A DNA stretch of 64,000 bases from Bacteroidales bacterium. GTDB taxonomy: Bacteria > Bacteroidota > Bacteroidia > Bacteroidales > VadinHA17. Under the pieces are notes generated by a model. The model was not told the DNA's origin. It made no database searches and saw only the letters and a program-made list of their open reading frames with translations. Shown piece by piece: positions 1 through 7,771 of this stretch; the stretch's first letter is position 1; each line of letters starts with the position of its first letter. The stretch spans positions 1 through 64,000 of the forward strand of contig JAIPBU010000002.1 of assembly GCA_021738535.1 (NCBI GenBank), in the 5' to 3' direction. The position numbers were made by a program, and so were the translations under genes.

Positions 1-28
1 AGTAATGGCTTGTTCTACAATAGTAAAA

Positions 29-94
29 CCCGATTTCTTTCTCATAACTTGAAATTTTGTTAGTGAATAATTTCGAAGTATAGAAAGAATCGGG
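29..94. repeat. Imperfect inverted repeat CCCGATTTCTTTCT ... AGAAAGAATCGGG
   Basis: Arms 29-42 and 82-94 are complementary apart from one extra T. A further perfect hairpin ATCCGC-gaag-GCGGAT lies at 111-126. Confidence 0.5.
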
Positions 95-129
95 TACTTT
101 TAATAAAGCTATCCGCGAAGGCGGATTTA

Positions 130-262
130 GTTCAACAAGTGGTCATAAAACATTGCGCGGATAGTGCTAAATTTGAACGAAATAACAATTACTAAACGGT
201 ATAGCGGTTTGATAGGAAAGTGTTTCGAAATGCGAAACGTTTCATATCACAGGCCGTTGGGC
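130..262 (+). repeat. attC-like imperfect palindrome, copy A, upstream of rsgA
   Basis: 133 nt. Starts GTTCAAC (matches RYYYAAC) and ends GTTGGGC (matches GTTRRRY); these ends pair with G-U wobble. Internal blocks align with copy B at 1367-1498. Confidence 0.5.
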
Positions 263-287
263 TTAATACTAAGATAACACCCTGCAA

Positions 288-1382
288 ATGGACAAAAACA
301 TGACCATAGAAGATTTAGGATATAATGACACTTTAGAAAAACTAAGAAAAGAAAATAATCTTGAGGATTTTGAAATTGGACGAGTAATAGCCGAACACAA
401 GGAAAGATATATTGTAAAGAGCGAAAAGGGTGAATTTGAAGCTGAGATTACCGGAAATCTTAGGTTCACAGCTAAAAGTCGAGAAGACTTTCCTGCTGTT
501 GGTGATTGGGTTGCTTTATTAAATTGTGATTCTGACCTTGCAATCATTCATAGCGTTATTCCCCGAACATCAATTCTTTCAAGACAGGCAGTTGGAAAGT
601 TTGGTGAAATGCAAATAATTGCAACAAATATTGATTTTGCACTTTTGGTTCAAGCAGTCGATAGAGATTTTAATATTAACCGACTTGAAAGATATTTGAC
701 TATTTGTTATTCTTCAAAAGTAAGTCCAATTATCGTTCTCACTAAAACCGACTTGATAGAATCTCAAAACCTTAAAGAAATAATTGAGAAAATTAAACAA
801 CGGATAAAGAATATTCCAATTTTTGCTGTCAGCAATGAAACAAAAGACGGTTATGACTCCATCACAGGATTAATAGAGAAAGGAAAGACATATTGCTTAC
901 TTGGCTCTTCGGGTGTAGGTAAATCAACACTGATGAACAATCTGTCAGGCAAGACCATAATGAAAACAAATTCAATAAGTAAAAGCACAAATAAAGGCAG
1001 ACATATAACTAGTCATCGAGAATTAACTGTTATTGAAAGTGGAGGAATACTTATTGATAATCCAGGTATGAGAGAAATTGGAATAATTGATTCCGCAGAT
1101 GGATTCGAAACCGCATTTGATAAGATTTTCAGTTTTTCACAGAAATGTAAATTCACGGATTGTACGCACACTCGTGAGATTGGTTGTGCTGTGATTGAAG
1201 CAGTAGAACAAGGAGAAATTGACAGAAAATCTTATGAGAATTTTTTGAAAATTGAAAGAGAGAAAGACCATTTTGACCTTACTGTTGCCGAAAAAAGGAA
1301 AAAAGAAAAATCCTTTGGGAAAATGGTAAAGAACTTTAAAAATGACATGCAGAAAATAAGTACTAAGCACAACACGCAATAA
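288..1382 (+). CDS. rsgA: Ribosome small subunit-dependent GTPase A (circularly permuted GTPase)
   Basis: G4 TKTD precedes G1 GSSGVGKST and G3 DNPGM. C-terminal zinc knuckle CKFTDCTHTREIGCAV. Confidence 0.95.
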   Translation: MDKNMTIEDLGYNDTLEKLRKENNLEDFEIGRVIAEHKERYIVKSEKGEFEAEITGNLRFTAKSREDFPAVGDWVALLNCDSDLAIIHSVIPRTSILSRQAVGKFGEMQIIATNIDFALLVQAVDRDFNINRLERYLTICYSSKVSPIIVLTKTDLIESQNLKEIIEKIKQRIKNIPIFAVSNETKDGYDSITGLIEKGKTYCLLGSSGVGKSTLMNNLSGKTIMKTNSISKSTNKGRHITSHRELTVIESGGILIDNPGMREIGIIDSADGFETAFDKIFSFSQKCKFTDCTHTREIGCAVIEAVEQGEIDRKSYENFLKIEREKDHFDLTVAEKRKKEKSFGKMVKNFKNDMQKISTKHNTQ

Positions 1383-1498
1383 AAAACATAGGGCAGAAAG
1401 TGCTAAAATTGAACAATATAGCATTTAATAAACAGCATGGTAAATTGATAGGTAGGAGCTTCGAATGCCCTAAGTTTCTTACTGACACACGTTAGTGC
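1367..1498 (+). repeat. attC-like imperfect palindrome, copy B, downstream of and overlapping the 3' end of rsgA
   Basis: 132 nt. Ends GCACAAC / GTTAGTGC pair with one bulge; internal TAGGGCA pairs with TGCCCTA. Shares AGTGCTAAA.TTGAAC, TAAAC, TTGATAGG and TTCGAA blocks with copy A. Confidence 0.5.
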
Positions 1499-1512
1499 CA
1501 AATAATAAAAGT

Positions 1513-1680
1513 ATGAATGTAACGACTGAACATAATGAACGAATGGCAAAAATGACATTTGCATCAGTTTATCCCTATTACCTAACGAAAGTGGAATAAA
1601 AGGGGAGAACAAAAAAAGAGCTTCATCAAGTGATAGAATGGTTGACAGGATTTGATGAAGGTAAATTACAATTGGCATTC
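1513..1680 (+). pseudogene. DUF2200-family gene remnant with in-frame stop and truncated 3' end
   Basis: One frame reads MNVTTEHNERMAKMTFASVYPYYLTKVE*KGRTKKELHQVIEWLTGFDEGKLQLAF. This resembles the DUF2200 N-terminus, with a TAA at 1597-1599. Confidence 0.7.
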
Positions 1681-1765
1681 AGGATGGATTATACGTTTCG
1701 CCTAAATAAAATATTGTTTAAGTTTGATGCCTGCAAACAGTAAGTTTGAATAAATCTGTAGTGAA

Positions 1766-2665
1766 TTGAAAAAATGGACAGCCGAAAATATAAGCGGGCA
1801 GGATAACAGGAGAGTCATTATTACAGGGGCTAACAGCGGTATAGGGTTTGAGATGGCCAGGGTACTTGCAGGTAAGCGTGCCCGGGTAGTTATGGCATGC
1901 AGGAATCCGGATAAGGCTGAAAAGGCTGCTGCCGGAATCAGGAGGTCTTATCCCGATGCAGACCTGTCAGTAATGCATCTTGATCTGTCTTCACTGGACT
2001 CTGTCAGTACTTTCGCAGCTGATTTTAAGCGAAAGTACAATAGCCTGGATGTGTTAATTAACAACGCCGGTGTTATGGCGACACCATACAGAACCACAAA
2101 GGATGGTTTTGAATGGCAGTTCGGGATTAATCACCTGGGTCATTTTGCACTTACGGGTAAGCTTATTGAAATTCTGATGTCCACACCGGGTTCAAGGGTG
2201 GTTAATATTACAAGCATCGCTCATTTTAATGGTATTATCCATTTTGATGACCTGTCTGCCAGGGAATGGTACAGCCCGATGAAGGCTTACAGGCAATCAA
2301 AGCTGGCCAACCTGCTTTTCAGCAACGAATTGCAATCAAGGCTGGAAAGAAAAAAGGCAGGTGTTATATCTGTGGCAGCTCATCCGGGGCTTAGTTCTAC
2401 AAATATTGTTAAGCTGCCATTTCCTTTGACAGCGCTTAAGGACCTGGTGCTGATGAGTGCACTTAAGGGAGCTCTTCCTGCATTGAAAGGGGCAACAGAT
2501 ATGACTATTAAGGGAGGTGAATATATTGGACCGGCGGGGTTTAAGCAGATGTACGGTTATCCTGCCGTTCTTAAACCACATGAGAAAGCATATGATCCGT
2601 CACTGAGAGAAAAACTGTGGACTGCTTCTGAAGAAATGACAGGGGTTCATTATCCGGTTTTATAG
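1766..2665 (+). CDS. Short-chain dehydrogenase/reductase (retinol dehydrogenase-like)
   Basis: TGANSGIG cofactor motif, NNAG, and YRQSKLAN catalytic YxxxK. Confidence 0.9.
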   Translation: MKKWTAENISGQDNRRVIITGANSGIGFEMARVLAGKRARVVMACRNPDKAEKAAAGIRRSYPDADLSVMHLDLSSLDSVSTFAADFKRKYNSLDVLINNAGVMATPYRTTKDGFEWQFGINHLGHFALTGKLIEILMSTPGSRVVNITSIAHFNGIIHFDDLSAREWYSPMKAYRQSKLANLLFSNELQSRLERKKAGVISVAAHPGLSSTNIVKLPFPLTALKDLVLMSALKGALPALKGATDMTIKGGEYIGPAGFKQMYGYPAVLKPHEKAYDPSLREKLWTASEEMTGVHYPVL

Positions 2666-2717
2666 CTGTTAACATTGAGGGATATACAGAGGCTGAATCC
2701 TGGAAAGGATTTGAATA

Positions 2718-2751
2718 AGATTCTTCACTTCGTTAGATTCTTCACTTCGTT
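2718..2751. repeat. Tandem direct repeat of AGATTCTTCACTTCGTT (2 x 17 bp)
   Basis: 2718-2734 and 2735-2751 are identical; the sequence continues CAGAATGAC. Confidence 0.8.
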
Positions 2752-2763
2752 CAGAATGACAAT

Positions 2764-2796
2764 AAAAAAAGGCTACCCGGTTGGGGTAGCCTTTTC
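2764..2796. terminator. Bidirectional intrinsic terminator between convergent genes
   Basis: AAAAAAAGGCTACCCGGTTGGGGTAGCCTTTT: stem GGCTACCC/GGGTAGCC flanked by A and T tracts. Confidence 0.85.
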
Positions 2797-2816
2797 AACA
2801 ATATATTTAAATAATA

Positions 2817-3776
2817 CTATTCGCTAACATAGTTATAGCCTGCGATCATGGTCTCGGCATCCCAGTTTGCTGCAGGCAGGTCGCCGGTAAACATGCTGTT
2901 GGAACCGAATTTCAGCGATTTAACATCATATCCGAGCACTGCAAGGTAAGCAGACACATATGCACTTGTTTGTCCTGTATAGCAATATACAACTACCGTT
3001 TCATCAGTAGGGAGGGTTTTAAGGTCAGTTGCCAGAGTGAGTGACTCTCCGGGAACATAACAAAATGCTCCTTCTATATGTCCTGGAGCAGTATAATGTG
3101 CTACTGGCCAGTAATTTGCAATATGATAATTTGATGGACTGTCTGTTACAGTTGAGGCTCCAATAGCGTAGGCCCCAAAGCCTTCAGTCATAACTGTTTC
3201 TATTCTGCTATCAAGGATTTCTTCTGCTGTCTCAAAACCTGTATTAATCTCAGGAAGATTTCCTTCTTCAGGCTTTGTGTTTTCAGTTGTTTCCAGGAAT
3301 TGTGCATAATAAGTACTCACATTGCCAGACTAACTGTCAAAATCTGAATGCCATGAGGTCATTCCAAATTTCAGTGATTTAACATTAGTATAGCCTGAAA
3401 GTTTAAGCAATGCAGAGCCAAAAGCTGCTGATTGGCCTGAATAGCAAATCACAACTATTTCATCTGACATATTGCTCACATTTGTTTCCACATGAGACAA
3501 AAGATCAGATGCAGCAACGTTAACAGCTCCTTCAATATGCCCGCTGGAAAAATCTGCAGCGCCTCTGATATCAATCATATATGGAGCCTGCTGTGCTGTG
3601 ATTTCACTATAAAGCTCTGTAGCTGTAATATAGGATGGGAGATTGCTGATAGCAACAACACTTTCTACTTCTTGTGATAACAAGTCAGCTTCTACAATCG
3701 GATCTTCTTTCTTACATGAAGAAACGATAATCAACGCGAATAATGCGCTAAAAAAAATGAATTTAGTCTTTCTCAT
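2817..3776 (-). pseudogene. Tandem rhodanese-like lipoprotein interrupted by one in-frame TAG at 3330-3332
   Basis: ORFs 3330-3776 and 2817-3320 are in the same frame. Read-through is ...SLKFGMTSWHSDFDS*SGNVSTYYAQFLETT.... Each half has a rhodanese-like VVxCYTGQ/VVICYSGQ loop and SLKFG. The N-terminus has a lipobox (VSSC). Confidence 0.7.
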
Positions 3777-3829
3777 AATTATAAAAAATTTTAATAGGTA
3801 TTGGATAATAATTTAATATTCAATAATTT

Positions 3830-5173
3830 TTAATTGGTCCAGTATGATGGCAGTTCATTGTCTACTGTTATATTTCCTGTAGCGTCAACTTCCCAGGAAA
3901 GAAGGTCATCCATAAAGAGATAAAGGTTCTTATTAATAAGCTCACCTCCCTCATTACGTACATGGCAGTTTGTATAGCAGGCATCCTGTGTTTCGGTACG
4001 ACTTGTCCATTTCTGTATATTGTGAGGGGTTGTGAAGTTATAAGTCGGGAATGCTTCAAAATTTGAGTACTCATCCACCCCGTACACTTCCCAGTTATCC
4101 TGGACGGCAAGCGTTCTTCTAACCAGTGTGAACTTAAAACCTTCCTTAGTTTCAGGTATGGGATTAAGAGCTATTTTGTAATCCTGGTATGAAGGTATCC
4201 GTGCTCCGTCACCATGAATATGGCATGCGCCACAGTTATTATAATCCTGTGAATGACATACCTGGCAGTTGAAATCGTCATAGTGCTGGCCATGATACTT
4301 GTTGTCTCCTTTATCATGGCAATCCTGGCACTCAGGTAACTCTGTATATTCATACCTGTGGTCCACTGGCATTCCGTTGCCGTGTAGTTCGGCGCCGGTG
4401 TGGCAGTCTACACATTCAAAGTTAGCCTTTGTCAGGTGTACATCAGGTTCGGTGCCGGCTGCAATACCCAGGTATGCATGTCCACCTCTGGACGTGTGAC
4501 AGCTTATGCAGGTGTTCAGCATGTCCGGGTTCTTTGTAAAATTGTGACCATCTGCCAGTCCGCCACCTGCAATGGGAGGACGGACCACGTGGCAGTTACC
4601 GCAAGTACCGTGGCATGTTGCACAGTTAGCGTTGTATCCCTCTATCTGATGTTGCGGAAGCTGGTCAAAATCTCCGGGTCCGCTGAGACCGCTTCTTATG
4701 GTTACCTTTCTCTTTTGTCCGGTACCGTGGTGCAGGCTGGTGCTGAAATCATCAACAATGTCGCCGTGGCAATCGCCGCATTTCTCTTCATATTGCATGG
4801 AGGGGTGCTTGAGAAAATCGTTTGAGTGGGCAAGTTCCTTGTCGGATGTTTTGTCTACACCATTATGACAGTCAGTACATTCCAGCATATTATGTGTGCC
4901 CGATTTAAAAGCTTCATAACCGTCTCCTTCCATTATTACCCTGTCATAAGGATCGTAATGCGGAGCAGCACCACCACATCCTCCAACAGGGGCTGCCGTG
5001 TCAGGTGAATATACTTCCTGTAAATGTGCATAATCGGTATGACAACCTTCGCAGGTCCCGTAAGGCAAAGTTTCTTTGTCTTTATTTGTCATTTTTGCAC
5101 ATCCTGCAATTAGCAGTGTTACAAAAAGGGGAAGGATTACCGGTTTTAACTTGCTGAATATAATCGTTTTCAT
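3830..5173 (-). CDS. Multiheme c-type cytochrome lipoprotein
   Basis: Ten CxxCH motifs plus one CxxxCH (CYTNCH); lipobox LLIAGC. Start placed at MKTIIFSKLKP (5173) rather than the upstream Met at 5257. Confidence 0.85.
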   Translation of the reverse strand: MKTIIFSKLKPVILPLFVTLLIAGCAKMTNKDKETLPYGTCEGCHTDYAHLQEVYSPDTAAPVGGCGGAAPHYDPYDRVIMEGDGYEAFKSGTHNMLECTDCHNGVDKTSDKELAHSNDFLKHPSMQYEEKCGDCHGDIVDDFSTSLHHGTGQKRKVTIRSGLSGPGDFDQLPQHQIEGYNANCATCHGTCGNCHVVRPPIAGGGLADGHNFTKNPDMLNTCISCHTSRGGHAYLGIAAGTEPDVHLTKANFECVDCHTGAELHGNGMPVDHRYEYTELPECQDCHDKGDNKYHGQHYDDFNCQVCHSQDYNNCGACHIHGDGARIPSYQDYKIALNPIPETKEGFKFTLVRRTLAVQDNWEVYGVDEYSNFEAFPTYNFTTPHNIQKWTSRTETQDACYTNCHVRNEGGELINKNLYLFMDDLLSWEVDATGNITVDNELPSYWTN

Positions 5174-5312
5174 AATGCAGTGTTGTGAAAAAATTAACAA
5201 TTGTGTATAATAACCATCACACGCTGTAAAAATTGCTGTTTTAGGGCTAACTGCCAATACGATACCCTATGGCGTGAGTATTGATTTTTATTGCACTGCG
5301 ACAGCTAAAAAG

Positions 5313-5326
5313 CTGATCTATGTCAG
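5313..5326. promoter_or_regulatory. Candidate Crp/Fnr-family operator CTGATCTATGTCAG
   Basis: Palindrome with TGA-N6-TCA core and A/T flanks, between the divergent cytochrome and crp-like genes, just upstream of TATCTTTG (5345-5352). Confidence 0.5.
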
Positions 5327-5375
5327 TTTTATGAATTGTTTTTCTATCTTTGTACGATAACAAGGAGATACACGG

Positions 5376-6071
5376 ATGGACGAAATTTTAAGATATACTG
5401 CGTGTACAATCAGTTCAAATCATTGTAAGTGTTTTGATAAGCTGACACCTGAGGAGAAAAAGATCCTGGATAAGCACTCTGTTACCATTAAGTACAAGAA
5501 GGGTGAGGTAATATGCAAGCAGGGTAGTTTTGTTTCACAGGTAATGTACGTAGAGCATGGATTGGTAAAAGTATTTCTTGATAATGGTAATAATTCACTG
5601 GTTTTGAAGATCATCCCTGATGGCAATCTTCTGGGACTGGCATCCGTTTCACAGGATTATAAGACCTACCAGTATAATGCAATGGCTTATATTGAGTCAG
5701 ATGTTAAGCAGATTGATATAAATATATTTCGTGAGTTATTGAACAGAAACCCTGAATTTGCAAGGGAGGTAATTGATATCTTAAGTGAAAACAGTGTACA
5801 GATCTATGGCAGGTTTTTCTGTCTTACTCACAAGCAGGCATTTGGAAGGTTAGCCGACATTATATTATGTCTTTCTGAGCGAATATTTAAGAAAAAGACA
5901 TTTGAATTACCTCTCTCCCGCAGGGATCTTGCTGAGCTAGCGGGAATGAGTTCCGAAACTGTTATCAGGATATTAAAGAAGTTTAACGAGGAGGGTCTTA
6001 TCAGTATGAACGGCAAGACATTTATTGTTCACGATTTTGATCGCCTGCAGCAGATCAGTGACAAGGGATAA
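5376..6071 (+). CDS. Crp/Fnr-family transcriptional regulator
   Basis: cNMP-binding fold (GEVICKQGS...YVEHGLVKVF) plus C-terminal HTH (LSRRDLAELAGMSSETVIRILKKF). Confidence 0.92.
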   Translation: MDEILRYTACTISSNHCKCFDKLTPEEKKILDKHSVTIKYKKGEVICKQGSFVSQVMYVEHGLVKVFLDNGNNSLVLKIIPDGNLLGLASVSQDYKTYQYNAMAYIESDVKQIDINIFRELLNRNPEFAREVIDILSENSVQIYGRFFCLTHKQAFGRLADIILCLSERIFKKKTFELPLSRRDLAELAGMSSETVIRILKKFNEEGLISMNGKTFIVHDFDRLQQISDKG

Positions 6072-6074
6072 TGC

Positions 6075-6938
6075 TTAATTATGATCGGCCGGCTCCACAT
6101 GTACGGTTGTTTTAATACCCAGTTCTCTGCTTATTTCTTTTTCAATTTTGGTTACAATAGCATGACTTTCTTCTATTGACAGTTTGCCGTTCATTATTAC
6201 ATGAAAAGTCAGCTCCGCGTGATTGACATAATTATGTATCTGGAACTGGTGGGGCCTTATATCAGCTTCTGCATTTTTGTCTACAATCTTTTTTATTTCG
6301 TTAAGAAGTTCATCACTTGGTTTTTCCCCCAGGAGTTTATCAACGGCTTCTTTTACTATCTGGTAGGCTGCATAAATAAGCATTAATGATATTATTATGC
6401 CAAGGGCACTATCGATCCACCATAAGTAGTTTCTGAGCATTATGCCTGCAAGAACAATTACTGAAGACAGTGCATCGGTACGGTGATGCCAGCCATCTGC
6501 CTTCACTGAGAGATTGTTACTTTTACGAGCCAGGTAAAATGCATACTGTGCAAGCCCTTCTTTTACCAGTATAGAGACTATTGTAACAATAATAGCTATT
6601 ATACCGAAGTTTGCAGATCCTCTTTCATTATATTGTATTATGGAGTCTTTTATAAAACCATATGCTATTATGGCAAGAAGGATACCAATAAAAAGTGAAG
6701 CTATAAGCTCCCATCTTCCATGGCCGAAAGGGTGTTCCCTGTCTGCTTTTTTGGAAGAAAGTTTTGTTCCTGCAATAACGATAACTGAACTTGCAGAATC
6801 GGATAGTGTATGCCAGGCATCGGCAATAAGAGCTATTGACCCTGATACCGTACCTGCCCAGAACTTAAGTCCGAAAAGGGCAATGTTTACGACTATAGAG
6901 GCAATACCTTCATAATATCCGGCTTTATTCTTATTCAT
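6075..6938 (-). CDS. Cation diffusion facilitator family transporter
   Basis: IALIADAWHTLSDS and SVKADGWHHRTDALSS metal-site helices; C-terminal cytoplasmic domain. Confidence 0.92.
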   Translation of the reverse strand: MNKNKAGYYEGIASIVVNIALFGLKFWAGTVSGSIALIADAWHTLSDSASSVIVIAGTKLSSKKADREHPFGHGRWELIASLFIGILLAIIAYGFIKDSIIQYNERGSANFGIIAIIVTIVSILVKEGLAQYAFYLARKSNNLSVKADGWHHRTDALSSVIVLAGIMLRNYLWWIDSALGIIISLMLIYAAYQIVKEAVDKLLGEKPSDELLNEIKKIVDKNAEADIRPHQFQIHNYVNHAELTFHVIMNGKLSIEESHAIVTKIEKEISRELGIKTTVHVEPADHN

Positions 6939-7081
6939 ACTGGCAAGGTTTAGGGTCCGGAGATACTTTTATAGGCTAAATTTTATTCAAATATAACATT
7001 TACTGACAAAAAAAAGACCATCTCTCACATGATCGGATTTGCAAGGTGTTTTGGACTATTTTTGATTTATTCTGCCAATAG

Positions 7082-7113
7082 TTTGTGCAGTCGTATAAAC
7101 TGTATTATATTTG
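7082..7113 (+). promoter_or_regulatory. Bacteroidota-type promoter upstream of tRNA: TTTG-N20-TATATTTG
   Basis: -33-like TTTG at 7082-7085 and -7 TAnnTTTG at 7106-7113; tRNA starts 10 nt downstream. Confidence 0.6.
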
Positions 7114-7122
7114 CACCCACAT

Positions 7123-7194
7123 TGCGGGGTGGAGCAGTGGCAGCTCGTTGGGCTCATAACCCAAAGGTCGGAAGTTCGAATCTTCCCCCCGCTA
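7123..7194 (+). tRNA. Initiator tRNA-fMet (CAT anticodon)
   Basis: Cloverleaf: TGCGGGG/CCCCGCT with unpaired 1-72 (T.T), D-stem GAGC/GCTC, anticodon stem TTGGG-CTCATAA-CCCAA with the three G:C pairs typical of initiators, T arm GGAAG-TTCGAAT-CTTCC. CCA not encoded. Confidence 0.92.
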
Positions 7195-7316
7195 CAAAGA
7201 AAAGCCTTGGCGCGAAGCGCTGAGGCTTTTTTATATGCCGCGTCAAAAACTTGTTTTTGTAAGCAGGCATATAAAAAAGCCTCTCCCATGCCTCGCATGG
7301 TAAGGCTTTTCTTTGT
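7194..7316. repeat. Nested inverted repeats downstream of tRNA-fMet
   Basis: Outer perfect 15-bp arms ACAAAGAAAAGCCTT (7194-7208) / AAGGCTTTTCTTTGT (7302-7316). Inner perfect 18-bp arms GAGGCTTTTTTATATGCC (7222-7239) / GGCATATAAAAAAGCCTC (7266-7283). Confidence 0.9.
7204..7232 (+). terminator. Intrinsic terminator of tRNA-fMet
   Basis: GCCTTGGCGC-GAA-GCGCTGAGGC followed by TTTTTT. Confidence 0.8.
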
Positions 7317-7323
7317 AAAGCAA

Positions 7324-7366
7324 CCCCTCAGAAGATCATGAGCGAAGCGAATAATCTTCTGAGGGG
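7324..7366. repeat. Perfect 13-bp inverted repeat CCCCTCAGAAGAT ... ATCTTCTGAGGGG
   Basis: Arms 7324-7336 and 7354-7366; loop contains GAGCGAAGCGAA. Confidence 0.8.
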
Positions 7367-7370
7367 GAGA

Positions 7371-7406
7371 GTTTATAAGGTTTATAAAGTTTATAAAGTT
7401 GATAGG
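7371..7406. repeat. Short tandem repeat, period 9 (GTTTATAAR)
   Basis: GTTTATAAG GTTTATAAA GTTTATAAA GTTGATAGG read directly. Confidence 0.6.
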
Positions 7407-7408
7407 GT

Positions 7409-7663
7409 TTAAAGAGGTTTTAGAGTTATAAAGTGTGAAAGTTTGAAGGGGTCAAGGTCAATTGGGCAGGTATTCGTTTTTGTTTTGTATGATCCGAAAA
7501 GTAACTTATTTTTACCGTTGTAATCACTCTCGTAGTATTTCTTATGCAATGTTTTGCATACACCATCATAATTGGCATCATTTTTTACTTCGCCTTTTGT
7601 ATAATAGTATGGCCTATTTCTTTTATTGAACTTGAGCCTATTCATATACAGGAATCTAATCAT
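7409..7663 (-). CDS. Hypothetical small protein
   Basis: 84-aa ORF in otherwise empty DNA; no recognised family. Confidence 0.2.
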   Translation of the reverse strand: MIRFLYMNRLKFNKRNRPYYYTKGEVKNDANYDGVCKTLHKKYYESDYNGKNKLLFGSYKTKTNTCPIDLDPFKLSHFITLKPL

Positions 7664-7722
7664 TAGATTTCACCCATTTTCAAACACTTGTCACTTTTCT
7701 CAATTTAGGTAGCAATACTTTT

Positions 7723-7755
7723 TATTTCACAAATATTGTCTAAATTTGTGAAATA
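7723..7755. promoter_or_regulatory. Palindromic operator/promoter of the AbiE-like operon
   Basis: Perfect 12-bp inverted repeat TATTTCACAAAT-N9-ATTTGTGAAATA straddling a TAAATTTG -7 box (7741-7748), 16 nt before the ATG. Confidence 0.7.
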
Positions 7756-7771
7756 CTAAATCAATATATAG

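Noticed and set aside
269-547. 92-aa minus-strand ORF at the start of the window
   Set aside because: Antisense to rsgA with no supporting features.
4400-4825. 141-aa plus-strand ORF
   Set aside because: Antisense to the multiheme cytochrome; apparent coding potential comes from the CxxCH codon repeats.
7029-7341. Short ORFs on both strands across the tRNA gene and its terminator (7029-7223, 7056-7298, 7111-7341)
   Set aside because: They overlap a clear tRNA and nested hairpins, so they are not credible coding sequences.
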